Origin: Vibrio sagamiensis NBRC 104589
GTDB lineage: Bacteria; Pseudomonadota; Gammaproteobacteria; Enterobacterales; Vibrionaceae
Direction: 5' to 3'
Assembly: GCF_007990935.1 (NCBI RefSeq)
Contig: NZ_BJXJ01000013.1
Span: 47,058 to 111,057, forward strand
DNA length: 64,000 nucleotides
The notes below the pieces were generated by a model that saw nothing but the letters and a program-made list of their open reading frames with translations, had not been told where the DNA came from and ran no database searches. Below are positions 48,732 to 58,824 of the stretch, piece after piece (within the stretch, counting starts at the first letter, position 1; every line of letters begins with the position of its first letter). Made by a program: the position numbers and the translations under genes.

Positions 48732-50445
48732 TTTACTCCCTTATCTAAAGCTGTATAAGAAACATTGGTTTGGTTTATCTCTCGGGATGCTATTAGGGTT
48801 TTTAACCCTAATAGCATCAATAGGTTTGCTCACCTTATCCGGCTGGTTTATATCAGCTGCGGCACTCGCAGGCCTAACTATTGCTAGAGAAACGTTTAAC
48901 TACATGCTACCTGGCGCTGGGGTTCGAGGGGCGGCCATGGCTCGTACAGCAGGTCGTTGGGGAGAGCGTGTTGTTAGTCATAATGCAACATTCAAATTGC
49001 TTACTGACTTACGTATTTTCTTTTTTAAAAAGCTAGCGCCATTGATTCCAGGTCGATTATCTACGCTTCGTGATGCTGATATATTGAACCGCTTAGTTGC
49101 AGATGTTGATGCCATGGACCACGTTTATCTGAGACTTATTAGTCCTGTGATTATCGGCATTTTTGGTATCCTAACATTGACAGCTGCTTTAGCCTTCTTT
49201 GATTGGCACCTCGCACTCTTGCTTGGGGGAATTCTCTCGGTCGTATTACTCGTTTGGCCTATTTTATTCTACAAACTAGGTAAAAATAACGGAGAATATC
49301 TAACCCAACATAAAGCTCAACTCCGTGTTGCTACGCTTGATTGGTTGCAGGGCTACAGTGAACTTTGTTTATTTGGTGCAGAATCTAGATACCGCAATTT
49401 AATTCAAGAAAAACAAACCAAGCTGTTTACAAACCAGTTTATTAATGCTCATTTAACTGGCTTAGCGTCTGGCTTACTCATATTTGTCAATGGTGTAACT
49501 CTAATTATCATGCTTTGGTTTGCGGCTGATGGTGTAGGAGGAAGAGCTCCAGATCCTTTTATTGCTTTATTCGCATTTGCAACTATGGCCAGCTTTGAAA
49601 TTCTGATGCCTATTGCAGGTGCATTTCAGTTCTTGGGACAAACCCTAACTTCTGCCCGACGTCTCAATGAAGTGATCCTCACTGAGCCGGATTTAGTTTT
49701 CCCTGATACATCAGCTCATCTAGACTTATTTCCAGATATCCACTTCGATAAGGTTGATTTTACTTATCCTGATGGTCAATTGCAGGTACTCAAGAATGTA
49801 TCACTTTCATTACCATTTGGTTCCAAAACAGCCATTGTAGGTCAAACCGGCTCTGGAAAGTCGACTCTCATTCAGCTACTGTGCCGTTATTGGGATGTGA
49901 ATCAAGGCATAATCAAGCTTGGCCAAAGCCCTTTACAAGACTGGAGTGAATCAGATCTTCGAGCCAGCATGACAGTTGTAAGTCAAAGAGTCGACGTTCT
50001 CAATGGCACATTACGTGATAACCTCCTTATGGCTGCTCCTGATGCCAGTGATGAAGATCTAAAAGATGTCTTAACTAAGGTGGAATTAAGTAATGTATTG
50101 GTCGATTCAGGACTAGATGTATGGTTAGGTGATGGTGGGCGTCAACTTTCGGGTGGCGAAAAACGTAGAATTGGTATTGCACGTGCTTTGCTGCGTGATT
50201 CTCCAATATTGTTGCTTGATGAACCAACAGAGGGCTTAGATAAGCAAACTGAGCAGAAGATTATAGCATTATTTAGTCAACACTTCGCTAATAAGACTCT
50301 TATTTTCATTACTCATCGCTTAATCGAGCTTGAAAGAATGGATACGATTTGCCTTATGGAAGAAGGCGAGATTGTTGAACAGGGTTCTCATCATACTTTA
50401 CTTGCTCAGCAAGGAAGATATTTCAAACTTCTTCAATCAATATAA
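48724..50445 (+). CDS. cydC: Thiol (glutathione/cysteine) exporter ABC subunit CydC
   Basis: The partner of CydD, 573 residues. It has an N-terminal six-helix membrane domain (LGMLLGFLTLIASIGLLTLS and following) and an ATPase domain with Walker A (GQTGSGKST), a canonical signature (LSGGEKRRIGIARALL) and Walker B (ILLLDEPTEGLD). It starts inside the cydD stop region (8-bp overlap). No obvious terminator precedes the convergent serC terminator at 50571-50595. Confidence 0.94.
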   Translation: MRDLLPYLKLYKKHWFGLSLGMLLGFLTLIASIGLLTLSGWFISAAALAGLTIARETFNYMLPGAGVRGAAMARTAGRWGERVVSHNATFKLLTDLRIFFFKKLAPLIPGRLSTLRDADILNRLVADVDAMDHVYLRLISPVIIGIFGILTLTAALAFFDWHLALLLGGILSVVLLVWPILFYKLGKNNGEYLTQHKAQLRVATLDWLQGYSELCLFGAESRYRNLIQEKQTKLFTNQFINAHLTGLASGLLIFVNGVTLIIMLWFAADGVGGRAPDPFIALFAFATMASFEILMPIAGAFQFLGQTLTSARRLNEVILTEPDLVFPDTSAHLDLFPDIHFDKVDFTYPDGQLQVLKNVSLSLPFGSKTAIVGQTGSGKSTLIQLLCRYWDVNQGIIKLGQSPLQDWSESDLRASMTVVSQRVDVLNGTLRDNLLMAAPDASDEDLKDVLTKVELSNVLVDSGLDVWLGDGGRQLSGGEKRRIGIARALLRDSPILLLDEPTEGLDKQTEQKIIALFSQHFANKTLIFITHRLIELERMDTICLMEEGEIVEQGSHHTLLAQQGRYFKLLQSI

Positions 50446-50570
50446 CCTCTCACTTCAACCAGGCTGGTTCAAAATGCATGTATTTTGTGTACTGAGGCTA
50501 GCTTGGTTACCTTCAATCAATTTTTCTTGACATGTCAGAGTCGACATTATGGTCTCCTTCTTCAACCTAA

Positions 50571-50595
50571 TAAAAAGCGCCGCAGATGCGACGCT
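50571..50595 (-). terminator. Terminator of serC
   Basis: On the minus strand AGCGTCGCA pairs with TGCGGCGCT (one T-G pair), followed by TTTTA. It lies 15 bp after the serC stop codon. Confidence 0.7.
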
Positions 50596-50609
50596 CCAGA
50601 AAAAGAAGA

Positions 50610-51704
50610 TTATTGATATTTCAATTCAAATTCACGCATAAACTCAACTAAAGCTTGGACTCCTTCAATTGGCATTGCATTATAGATAGAGGCCCTCATA
50701 CCACCAACAGCTCGATGCCCTTTAAGAGCCTTTAGTCCTCTAGATTCAGCCAACTCTAAGAAAGTAGGGTCTAAATTAGCATTGGCCAATTGAAATGGAA
50801 CATTCATTAGAGATCGGTTATCTGGGTGAACATCATTACGATAAAAGTCAGACTGATCGATATAGGTGTAAAGTAGATTCGCTTTCTCGATGTTCAATTG
50901 CTCAATAGCTTTTACTCCACCTTGCGCTTTTAGCCACTTAAAGACAAGTCCAGAAAGGTACCATGCAAAAGTAGGAGGTGTATTAAACATAGATTCCTTT
51001 TCCGCCAAAACTGTATAATCGAGCACACTCGGTAACACAGTTTTGGCAAGGCCAAGCAGATCTTCTCGAACAATCACGATCGCGATACCGGCAGGACCAA
51101 TATTTTTTTGAGCACCCGCGTAAATTACGCCATACTTCGACACATCCAATTCACGCGATAAAATAGTCGATGACATATCTGCCACAATCGGTTTATCAGT
51201 TACAGGTAGATCATTGATTTCAATACCATCAATAGTTTCATTGGGACAGAAATGCACATAAGCCGCATTTGGAGAGATCTTCCACTCAGAAGCAGGCAAA
51301 ATAGACACTTTACCATCAACTTGTGACCTGGCATTAAATACATCTGGTTCACAATATTTCTTTGCTTCAGTTACTGCACTTTCAGCCCAATAACCACCAT
51401 CAATATAAGTGGCTGTTTTCGCTTCTCCTAATAAATTCAGCGGCACAGCAGCAAATTGCGCCCTAGCTCCTCCTTGGCAGAAAAGTACTCTATAATTATC
51501 CGGAATATTGAGTAGATCTCGGAGGTCTTGCTCTGCATCAATAGCAACTTTGATAAAGGCTTTGCTACGGTGACTCATTTCCATTACCGAAGTGCCTAGT
51601 TCTTGCCAGTTGATGAACTCTTTTTGAGCTTGCTGCATAACCGCTTTAGGTAAAGCTGCAGGCCCTGCACTAAAATTAAAGACCTGCTCCGTATTTTTTC
51701 TCAT
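50610..51704 (-). CDS. serC: Phosphoserine aminotransferase
   Basis: SerC transfers the amino group from glutamate to 3-phosphohydroxypyruvate (serine synthesis) and also acts in pyridoxal phosphate synthesis. The 364 residues show [11 protein letters not shown] at the N-terminus, the PLP-binding Lys in [12 protein letters not shown], and the C-terminal [16 protein letters not shown]. The length is typical. Two ATGs are possible: 51713 and 51704. I chose 51704 since AGGAG lies at a workable distance and the family starts near VFNFSAG. Confidence 0.95.
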   Translation of the reverse strand: MRKNTEQVFNFSAGPAALPKAVMQQAQKEFINWQELGTSVMEMSHRSKAFIKVAIDAEQDLRDLLNIPDNYRVLFCQGGARAQFAAVPLNLLGEAKTATYIDGGYWAESAVTEAKKYCEPDVFNARSQVDGKVSILPASEWKISPNAAYVHFCPNETIDGIEINDLPVTDKPIVADMSSTILSRELDVSKYGVIYAGAQKNIGPAGIAIVIVREDLLGLAKTVLPSVLDYTVLAEKESMFNTPPTFAWYLSGLVFKWLKAQGGVKAIEQLNIEKANLLYTYIDQSDFYRNDVHPDNRSLMNVPFQLANANLDPTFLELAESRGLKALKGHRAVGGMRASIYNAMPIEGVQALVEFMREFELKYQ

Positions 51705-51783
51705 GCTCCACATTGCTCCTGCTGAGTAAATAGTAAGAAATAAAATATCTAGTTAGGGTAATCTTGCATACTGTGTGATTTTC

Positions 51784-53046
51784 TTATTGCTTCAAGACCG
51801 TCAAAAAAAGGCTAATTAATGGGAGTTCCTTACCATTGTCCAGCGTTAGACTTCCATCTGAGATTCGAGTACTAAGTTGATAGCCATCGTTCTGCTTATC
51901 AACTAACTTCAAAGTAATTAGCTTATCAATTTCTTGTTTAAGAGCAGGGTAAGAATGTATCAACCCTTCAGCAATATAAGTATTTATAGAGCCAGTTATC
52001 ATCGATAGCAATTGAAATGGGTCTTTGGTGGCACTTTTAGTGCCTGGTAACACTTTCACTAACCACTCACTATGAGTCTTTGATTCATTCAAAGTAAACG
52101 AAAGTTTATTCAAATTCATTTCAAATCCTCGCTCTACTAGTAAGTCAAGATCAGAAAGTAATCTTTTTCTGTCTTGCATGTTTAGTTCATCTGAGTTTTT
52201 GTAGTTGGATATCATATTAGCTAAGGCTGAACGGTCGATGCTTTTAATCGCCATATCAAAGATTAAGTTTTCAATCACGCCTTTATTCTTTAACATAAGA
52301 TGTTTAGCATTCAACAACAAACTAGAGTTGATCTTATCTCCTGCTTCATTTGGAACACTCTTAGCAATATATTGAATATTTTCTAAGAAAAATATGGGCT
52401 GTTGCTCTTGATCGAGGATATTAAACTTTTTTAATGAGAAATTTTGGTTTCCTAACCAATAACCATCGGTTTTTTTGCCTTTACCTTGCCCTTTCAAACC
52501 ACTCAAATGAAGCTCTTCACCGTTGTTGAAATCTACTTGGATAGAAGGCAAATCTAGTTGATAGGCAATGTCACCAAGAATGGTTGCTTCCCCCGTAATA
52601 CTAATAGGGCTGGATGAGACAGTCGTCCCTTTTGACTGGTTGTGATGATTCCAGCTATCTAAGTTAAGATTAAAAGTGGTATTACCATTAAGCTGTGTGG
52701 TGCTGTTCACTGTTAATGGAATAAAGCTTTCGCCAATCAACTTAGTATCAGCCGTCAAACTAGTCAGTCCATGCGTTAAGTCGCTATGCACCTCATAGGT
52801 TGTAGGAATATCATCACTTTCTAATTTGGATTTTATCTCTGGATTAATAACTGTGTATCGTGTCAAAACAACGGAAGAAAGGTAACTACGATCATAACTG
52901 ACAATTTCTGCTTTTATCTCATCTGAATTCATCTCAGCAATACCATTTTCTATAATGGATTGCCCAATTTGCCCGACAGCAAGTGGCCAGCATAAGGCAA
53001 GAGAGATCGCACCGCCAATAGCACCTAACTTTTTAAAATTTTTCAT
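51784..53046 (-). CDS. YdgA-like DUF945 envelope protein
   Basis: A 420-residue protein with an N-terminal signal or anchor (GAIGGAISLALCWPLAVG) and a long beta-rich body typical of DUF945 (YdgA/YihF) proteins. These are thought to lie in the periplasm attached to the inner membrane; their role is poorly known. I chose the ATG at 53046 (MKNFKKLGAIGG) over one at 53112, as it places the hydrophobic segment at the N-terminus. It is upstream of and co-directional with serC (79 bp gap). Confidence 0.82.
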   Translation of the reverse strand: MKNFKKLGAIGGAISLALCWPLAVGQIGQSIIENGIAEMNSDEIKAEIVSYDRSYLSSVVLTRYTVINPEIKSKLESDDIPTTYEVHSDLTHGLTSLTADTKLIGESFIPLTVNSTTQLNGNTTFNLNLDSWNHHNQSKGTTVSSSPISITGEATILGDIAYQLDLPSIQVDFNNGEELHLSGLKGQGKGKKTDGYWLGNQNFSLKKFNILDQEQQPIFFLENIQYIAKSVPNEAGDKINSSLLLNAKHLMLKNKGVIENLIFDMAIKSIDRSALANMISNYKNSDELNMQDRKRLLSDLDLLVERGFEMNLNKLSFTLNESKTHSEWLVKVLPGTKSATKDPFQLLSMITGSINTYIAEGLIHSYPALKQEIDKLITLKLVDKQNDGYQLSTRISDGSLTLDNGKELPLISLFLTVLKQ

Positions 53047-53509
53047 ATCATCACTTTTTGAATATTTTACCCAGTCTACCCTAAACCTAACAAGGATAAA
53101 ACATTGTGACATATCAAACTAATGACGTTAAATCCTCACTGTGAATAATAACGTTCGAAGCGGTAATTTTGAGTTTTTCAGATGTAAGTTTAGAATTTTA
53201 TTCACCCATTGACATGATCACATAGCTGGCATTCAGACACTACTGTACAACCATGGTAAGGTGATGGATGTGGTAAAATAATACGTTTCAGATCACAGAT
53301 TTTATGATTGAAAGTAAGGATAATCTATCAAATTCTTTCATCGTATCGGATAAAAATTCATTTTTAATGATGTGGTGAGTCAAAAATATACATTGCTCTC
53401 TAAATATATTACATACAAAAATCTGTAAGAATGACCCTAAAGGTGACAGAATTATCATCAATGAACACATTTTGTTGGTCGTAGCTTCTGGTTTTGATTA
53501 TTATGGGGA

Positions 53510-53559
53510 ATACCCAAGTGACTTTAAAAACTTGTTTCAAATTGAGGTGACTTGGGTAT
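53510..53559. repeat. Intergenic hairpin repeat (ACCCAAGT family)
   Basis: ATACCCAAGT and ACTTGGGTAT are perfect 10-bp arms 30 bp apart, with GACTTTAAAAACTTG inside. It is the longest-spaced member of the family in this window. Confidence 0.8.
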
Positions 53560-53573
53560 ATAACCAGACAACC

Positions 53574-53593
53574 CTCCAAGTAAAATCTTGGAG
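53574..53593 (+). promoter_or_regulatory. Small hairpin in the YfaZ-like gene leader
   Basis: CTCCAAG and CTTGGAG form a 7-bp stem with a 6-base loop, 35 bp before the YfaZ-like start codon. It could shape the mRNA 5' end; no known regulator is implied. Confidence 0.35.
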
Positions 53594-53627
53594 ACATGGA
53601 ATTTCACTACAGGGCTTACCGTTAATT

Positions 53628-54176
53628 ATGCGTAAAACACTATTAGCTACAATCCTTTTATTGGCATCTCAGCAGACAATTGCTGCCAATAATTATAATA
53701 CTCCTGCTACTGCGAGTAACTTCAGCTATGACTATGCAGAAGCTAGGATTGGAGCTAGTCCAGTCACCTTTGGGGCGGGCTTCAGTTCATCAATTCATCC
53801 TAACGCACACATGCTTGCTCGTATAGACTCAGAGTTAGACGGCGACTTTGACGCAGCGGCTGGGTTTGGGTTTCATTCTCCTATAAATAACTGGGCAGAT
53901 CTGACAGGTGCAATGCTATTGAGAGTGGCAAAACCTTCAAGCTCAACCAGTACGGATGCCGGAATGGAGTTAAATATAGGCGTACGTCAATGGCTCGGAC
54001 CACAACTTGAGGTTGGCGGTAAAGGAGGTTATGTTTCACTTGATAACGATGATAACTGGATTGCTTCCATCTACGCGCGTTTCCATTCTACAGAATTATT
54101 TTCAATTGGTGCAGAAGCTAGAATAAACGATTTTTACGATGACCAATTGATGTTTACCACACGTTTTAAATTCTAA
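53628..54176 (+). CDS. YfaZ-like outer-membrane protein
   Basis: A 182-residue precursor with a signal peptide (KTLLATILLLASQQTIA). The mature part alternates polar and nonpolar residues as amphipathic beta strands and ends in a C-terminal Phe (MFTTRFKF), the usual signal for outer-membrane barrels. Size and pattern fit the YfaZ family (E. coli 180 residues), a small predicted porin of unknown substrate. The ATG at 53628 is chosen because it begins the signal peptide. A strong bidirectional terminator follows. Confidence 0.82.
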   Translation: MRKTLLATILLLASQQTIAANNYNTPATASNFSYDYAEARIGASPVTFGAGFSSSIHPNAHMLARIDSELDGDFDAAAGFGFHSPINNWADLTGAMLLRVAKPSSSTSTDAGMELNIGVRQWLGPQLEVGGKGGYVSLDNDDNWIASIYARFHSTELFSIGAEARINDFYDDQLMFTTRFKF

Positions 54177-54214
54177 TTCTGTGACCGTTTAAGCTCCAAA
54201 GCTGATTAATAAGC

Positions 54215-54258
54215 AAAAAGCATATAGCAAGGTAACACTTCCCAGTTATATGCTTTTT
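54215..54258. terminator. Bidirectional terminator between the YfaZ-like gene and tfoX
   Basis: AAAAAGCATATA and TATATGCTTTTT form a perfect 12-bp stem with A-rich and T-rich flanks, serving the two convergent genes. Confidence 0.88.
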
Positions 54259-54384
54259 ATCCAAGTCACTTCAAAATAATTGACTCTTAACACTATCTCT
54301 GAGCACATTTCTTGAACTTACTTGGTTGCAAAACCAATGCAAATTTCGATTTACAGAGTTGATATCAATAAGAAGTACCTCTTT

Positions 54385-54972
54385 TTAATCACACATTGAT
54401 AGTAGTTGCTTCTTAAGAGGCTCTTGCAGAAGCTTCCAATGGATACCGTCAACAGCACCAGCGAACTTCCATAAAAGTTTGATATCAACATCACTTCCGT
54501 ATGCACTTTTAACTTGATTGAAAACTTTAACCGCACCAAGGTCTAAAAATGTCTCCACGTCACTAATACCCGCTTTCTTAACCATTCTTTCAAGCGTTAA
54601 CTGCATGTTAGGTAAATCACGTAAGCGTCGACTCGCAAAAGACTTTTGGTACAGCCGATCTTCATTAGCACAACGTATTGATTTTTCTAGTAAGTCATCC
54701 AATTCATTAAAACCATTTAAAAACAACTTTGTCACATCGTAGTAGTTAACGGTCGCTGTTGTTTGCTTTTTCACATGTTTGTATTTTTCGCACTTTAATT
54801 CAGTAAATATTCCGTCAAGCTTGGCTCCACCTCTTAAGTAGCAATTTTCATTACTGACTAAAGCAAACATTGCATCATCACTGAACATTCCAACCCCACC
54901 AAACATTGAACGCTTTTGGTATTGATGAAATTTGTCCACATAATTGAAAAACTTTTGTTCTGTTTCTGTCAT
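54385..54972 (-). CDS. tfoX: Natural competence regulator TfoX (Sxy)
   Basis: TfoX switches on natural transformation genes, together with CRP, when vibrios grow on chitin. The 195 residues align with V. cholerae TfoX. The N-terminal domain has KRSMFGGVGMFSDDAMFALV and CYLRGGAKLD, then VKKQTTATVNYYDVTKLF. The C-terminal domain has SFASRRLRDLPNMQLTLERM, VKKAGISDVETFLDLGA and LLWKFAGAVDGIHWKLLQEP. The paralogue TfoY is similar; I prefer TfoX because of the YdgA/serC/hexR/grxA neighbourhood, recalled from V. cholerae. The 5' region may carry a CRP site (55139). Confidence 0.85.
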   Translation of the reverse strand: MTETEQKFFNYVDKFHQYQKRSMFGGVGMFSDDAMFALVSNENCYLRGGAKLDGIFTELKCEKYKHVKKQTTATVNYYDVTKLFLNGFNELDDLLEKSIRCANEDRLYQKSFASRRLRDLPNMQLTLERMVKKAGISDVETFLDLGAVKVFNQVKSAYGSDVDIKLLWKFAGAVDGIHWKLLQEPLKKQLLSMCD

Positions 54973-55138
54973 CTCCTTTGACCCTCAACCTGAATAAATT
55001 ACCCCGATTCGTGTCTTACCAGATAACAGCAGCAAAAATGCGCTCCAAAATGTTGCGCGGTTAATAAAAAATATTTGGTGATATTTTTAATTTATGTTCA
55101 CCAATCGTTTTAATAATACTTAACATATAAAAAATAGT

Positions 55139-55157
55139 TAAGATCTATATCACAATT
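55139..55157 (-). promoter_or_regulatory. Candidate CRP site upstream of tfoX
   Basis: On the minus strand AATTGTGATATAGATCTTA has a perfect left half (TGTGA) and a 3-of-5 right half (TCTTA versus TCACA) at the correct 6-bp spacing. It lies about 170-185 bp before the tfoX start. Known CRP dependence of competence makes it plausible; the match is partial. Confidence 0.35.
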
Positions 55158-55419
55158 GACAAAAAACAAATCAAGCATACGTGACTAATTTCTCATTTTA
55201 AATAACTGAAGTTAGATCCGCCAAAGTGATACACCTGTAAAACTAAGTATAGAGTCCTTACAAAGGTGTGATTAAAAACACGATATAAATCAGTATTTAT
55301 GTAATTAATTACAACATGCTTAACCTTTGTTCACCTTTCTCACTATACCCTTCCATTTCATTGCTAACTGTGATTTTCTGAAGGTAAACTAACAAAAAGT
55401 AATCGACTCTTATAGTATT

Positions 55420-56343
55420 ATGGAACATCTCTCATTCTTTTGGCTTACACACAACAAAGAAAATCTGATTAATGCATTAGAATCAGAGTTTGCTAAATTG
55501 GTAAAACAGTCTATATCGCTAGGGAAAATAGCACTACCACCAATTCCTGATGCTGTACTAAAAATTCAACAACTATGTTCTGAGGAAAGTACCACAGTCC
55601 TAGATGTAGCAAACACTCTTCTGGAAGATCCTGGACTTGCAGCTAACGTTATCCGAGTTGCTAACTCCGTTATCTTTAATCGACGTAATATTACTTGTAA
55701 TGATCTCATTATCGCAGTATCTCGCTTGGGTATTTTCCGTGTTAGAGATATTGTCACGGCGCAAGCTATTGAACAGCTCAAGCATTCAGTTGCTCTGAGT
55801 AAAGAGTGTAATGATATTTTAACCAAAAGTGCTACTATGTCACGAGAGCTAGGGGCAGCGATGGTACTGGTAACCCAACAATTCCGTAAACATGAAGATA
55901 ATTTATATGGGCACTTAGAACAAGATAAAGCTTTACTAACAGGTCTACTTGCTGATATTGGACTGTTCTGTTTAATCAATGAATATCACCAATACCTTAG
56001 CGAAGGCAATTACCTCGATCCAAATTTGGCACTACAAGTGTTTCAAATACGTTGTCCTTCCATCAGCCAGCACATACTTAAAAAATGGGGGTTTGATATC
56101 GATTTTTGTGAGGTATCCTCCAATACTAAAATATACAAAACAAACCGTCCTGAGGTCAGCTATCTTGACGTTGCTCGAATAGCAAGCCATCTACTTATGT
56201 TCCGTAACCAAGATGACAGAATTAACGATCATGAAGTCGAGTTTGATCTTACTGGTGCTGAAATCATATTTAGCCTTAGTAATCTGAGTGACATTGATTT
56301 TCAAAGTGGCATTCAAGAAGTCCTCACAGTAAGTGGACTTTGA
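55420..56343 (+). CDS. HDOD domain signalling protein
   Basis: A 307-residue cytoplasmic protein whose main part (about 35-250) is an HDOD domain. It shows LPPIPDAVLKIQQLCSEEST then LEDPGLAANVIRVANSVIFN, AVSRLGIFRVRDIV, and LTGLLADIGLFCLINEY. HDOD domains derive from HD hydrolases but lack the full set of metal ligands; here the usual HD pair is replaced by AD (LADIG), so it is probably non-catalytic and acts through protein contacts in signalling. Divergent from tfoX. Confidence 0.88.
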   Translation: MEHLSFFWLTHNKENLINALESEFAKLVKQSISLGKIALPPIPDAVLKIQQLCSEESTTVLDVANTLLEDPGLAANVIRVANSVIFNRRNITCNDLIIAVSRLGIFRVRDIVTAQAIEQLKHSVALSKECNDILTKSATMSRELGAAMVLVTQQFRKHEDNLYGHLEQDKALLTGLLADIGLFCLINEYHQYLSEGNYLDPNLALQVFQIRCPSISQHILKKWGFDIDFCEVSSNTKIYKTNRPEVSYLDVARIASHLLMFRNQDDRINDHEVEFDLTGAEIIFSLSNLSDIDFQSGIQEVLTVSGL

Positions 56344-56470
56344 TTGCGCTTTGAAATCCACTGTAACTATAAATTTTCTTCTTTAGAACTGATTTAGAAT
56401 AAATAGCACAGCAAATCACTTTTGATATATACACAAGCAAGTAAAACAGCAACATAGTAAAGGAATAGAA

Positions 56471-56983
56471 ATGATACGCTTAGCCCTTGCAACACTACTA
56501 GTAATTAATTCATCCATGGTCCTTGCCTCCGATAAAGCTTGCTTCATAGCCAAATACGATTCTTATGTCGATGCCTCTCTCCAATGGTATAAAGATTTGG
56601 TTGCGATAACGACGGAGCAAAACCCCGATTTGTATGAAGCAGGCCAATGGTTTTTGGATGGACGTAAAAACCATTTCGAGTTAAACCGTGAGGCTGTGCA
56701 CTATTTTTTAAACAATGAACCAAGTCATGTCAAAACTGAGCGTTCCGTCGAATCTTGGCTCCTTTTACAACAAAGTGATGTAAAGTTACTATCAACAAGA
56801 ACAGATAAGCTGGGTAAAGTTGCCCAGAAAACCTTTAACGACCGTCAATCAGAAAACCACCCTAAAAATTATGCTCTCCGCTCAGCATTTGCTGATTTAC
56901 TTAGCCACCCCAAGAATATTGAACCTGCGCTGGCTAAATACAACCAGTCTATTGAAAATGTTGAAAATAAACACTGTGAATAA
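56471..56983 (+). CDS. Exported helical protein of unknown function
   Basis: A 170-residue precursor with a signal peptide (IRLALATLLVINSSMVLA). The mature part is helical and charged, with two Cys (ACFIAKYD near the start and KHCE at the very end) that may close a disulfide. A good ribosome-binding site (AAAGGAATAG) precedes the ATG. No family recognised; it lies in the conserved block between the HDOD gene and panP. Confidence 0.72.
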   Translation: MIRLALATLLVINSSMVLASDKACFIAKYDSYVDASLQWYKDLVAITTEQNPDLYEAGQWFLDGRKNHFELNREAVHYFLNNEPSHVKTERSVESWLLLQQSDVKLLSTRTDKLGKVAQKTFNDRQSENHPKNYALRSAFADLLSHPKNIEPALAKYNQSIENVENKHCE

Positions 56984-57099
56984 CTTCCTGTTAAAACTTA
57001 ACGGATTCAGTAGTATTCAGAATTAAAACGGGACATTAATCTATTTTTGGTTTAGATTGTGTCGCTCGCATTGTCTAATAATTACAAAGATTCTTTGCT

Positions 57100-58752
57100 A
57101 TGGTTAAGGAACAGAAAACTGCTGACGTTAGCTTTGATAGTCTATTGAAGATCTTCACCATTCCTGAAGGTCCCGAATCAACGTTGACTAAAATAGATCA
57201 GAGCTTATCTCAAAACTTAAACCAATTTCTGCGTGAACACATCGTAGCAGAAGAAAAGCCTTTGCACGAAATTGAAAAAGATTTTTCTTCTGCGCATATT
57301 CCAGAAAAACCTGAGTTCGTGTCGGAACATACTCAGTACCTCTTGGATACTTTAGTATCACATTCAGTCCATACCTCAGCACCTAGTTTTATTGGTCATA
57401 TGACATCGGCCTTACCCTACTTTTTGATGCCTCTGTCAAAGATAATGATTGCTCTTAATCAAAATTTGGTCAAAATTGAAACTTCAAAGGCTTTCACCCC
57501 TCTAGAAAGACAGGTCCTTGGAATGTTACATCGTTTGATCTATGAACAAAGTGACCATTTTTATACCCAGTGGATGCATAGTTCTGCACACTCTCTAGGT
57601 GCTTTTTGCTCAGGAGGGACGATTGCAAATATTACCGCTCTTTGGGTTGCTCGTAACCAAGCATTAAAAGCAGATGAACAATTCAAAGGAATAGAGAAAG
57701 AAGGCGTTTTTAAGGCCATGAAATACTATGGTTATGAAGGCTTAGCTATCTTGGTATCTGAACGCGGTCATTACTCACTCAAAAAAGCAGCCGATGTTCT
57801 CGGTATTGGCCAAGAAGGCGTTATTACAGTAAAAACTGACGAATACAATCGAGTTGACATTGATGAGTTAAAGAAAACATTTAACCAATTACAAGACAAA
57901 AAGATCAAGGTGTTTGCAGTAGTCGGTATTGCTGGTACAACAGAAACAGGGAATGTCGATCCTCTTGACCAAATTGCCCAGGTCTGCGCAGAAAAACAAT
58001 GTCACTTTCATGTCGATGCTGCATGGGGTGGAGCGACTTTAATGTCCACTCAACACCGTTCTTTATTAAAAGGGATTGAATTGGCTGATTCCGTCACAAT
58101 TGATGCACATAAACAACTCTACATTCCAATGGGTGCTGGAATGGTTTTATTTAAAGACCCAGACATGATGAACTCTATTGAACATCATGCCCAATACATT
58201 CTTCGTAAAGGGTCAAAAGATTTGGGTAGCCATACTCTAGAGGGCTCTCGCTCAGGAATGGCAATGTTAGTCTATGCGGCCATGCATATTATAAGTCGGC
58301 CTGGTTACGAGTTATTAATTAACCAAAGTATAGAAAAAGCAAACTTTTTTGCTTCTCTTATAAAAGAGCAGGACGACTTCGAGTTGGTGTCTAAGCCTGA
58401 ACTATGTTTGCTAACATATCGATACTTACCTAAGCACGTACGTCTAGCTCTTGAAAAAGCTACTTACCAACAGAAAAAGGGACTGAACGAGCTTCTCAAT
58501 GAACTCACACAGTTTATTCAAAAGCGTCAACGTGAGACGGGAAAGTCTTTTGTTTCTCGAACTCAACTTAATCCAAAACATTGGGAGAACCTAAACACCA
58601 TCGTTTTCCGTGTTGTACTTGCAAACCCTTTGACTTCCAATGACCATTTATATGCTATCTTGAAAGAACAACGCCAAATTGCACTCCAAGCTTCTAGCTT
58701 ATTAGATAAAATCTCTCATGATGCATTAAATATCATTGAAATGACAAAATAA
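57100..58752 (+). CDS. panP: PLP-dependent aspartate 1-decarboxylase (PanP-type)
   Basis: A 550-residue group II PLP decarboxylase. Visible features are CSGGTIANITALW, VGIAGTTETGNVDPLDQIA, the cofactor-binding HVDAAWGG, and the PLP Lys in TIDAHKQLYIPMGAG. Annotated as glutamate decarboxylase in older Vibrio genomes, this type is now taken to make beta-alanine from aspartate for pantothenate and CoA in bacteria without panD. The assignment rests on overall similarity and the Vibrio neighbourhood with hexR and grxA; a glutamate or related substrate is not ruled out. Confidence 0.82.
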   Translation: MVKEQKTADVSFDSLLKIFTIPEGPESTLTKIDQSLSQNLNQFLREHIVAEEKPLHEIEKDFSSAHIPEKPEFVSEHTQYLLDTLVSHSVHTSAPSFIGHMTSALPYFLMPLSKIMIALNQNLVKIETSKAFTPLERQVLGMLHRLIYEQSDHFYTQWMHSSAHSLGAFCSGGTIANITALWVARNQALKADEQFKGIEKEGVFKAMKYYGYEGLAILVSERGHYSLKKAADVLGIGQEGVITVKTDEYNRVDIDELKKTFNQLQDKKIKVFAVVGIAGTTETGNVDPLDQIAQVCAEKQCHFHVDAAWGGATLMSTQHRSLLKGIELADSVTIDAHKQLYIPMGAGMVLFKDPDMMNSIEHHAQYILRKGSKDLGSHTLEGSRSGMAMLVYAAMHIISRPGYELLINQSIEKANFFASLIKEQDDFELVSKPELCLLTYRYLPKHVRLALEKATYQQKKGLNELLNELTQFIQKRQRETGKSFVSRTQLNPKHWENLNTIVFRVVLANPLTSNDHLYAILKEQRQIALQASSLLDKISHDALNIIEMTK

Positions 58753-58786
58753 GATTTAGGGCTATCGAATCTGTTATGGACATACT

Positions 58787-58824
58787 GAATTTACCTAAGT
58801 AACTCCATTTGCTTTGGTAAATTC
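58787..58824. repeat. Intergenic hairpin repeat (AAGTAAC family)
   Basis: GAATTTACC and GGTAAATTC are perfect 9-bp arms 20 bp apart, with TAAGTAACTCC inside. It follows panP by 34 bp. Confidence 0.6.

Larger units (their letters stand above)
53047..53627. other. Divergent intergenic region with a hairpin-rich leader
   Basis: This region lies between the leftward YdgA-like gene and the rightward YfaZ-like gene. It holds two inverted repeats (see 53510 and 53574) immediately before the YfaZ start. An open frame running upstream of the YfaZ start crosses the hairpin repeat and is not considered coding. Nothing else was recognised. Confidence 0.45.

Noticed and set aside
53472..53627. N-terminal extension of the YfaZ-like protein
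   Set aside because: It runs through a dispersed hairpin repeat, and the signal peptide begins at 53628.
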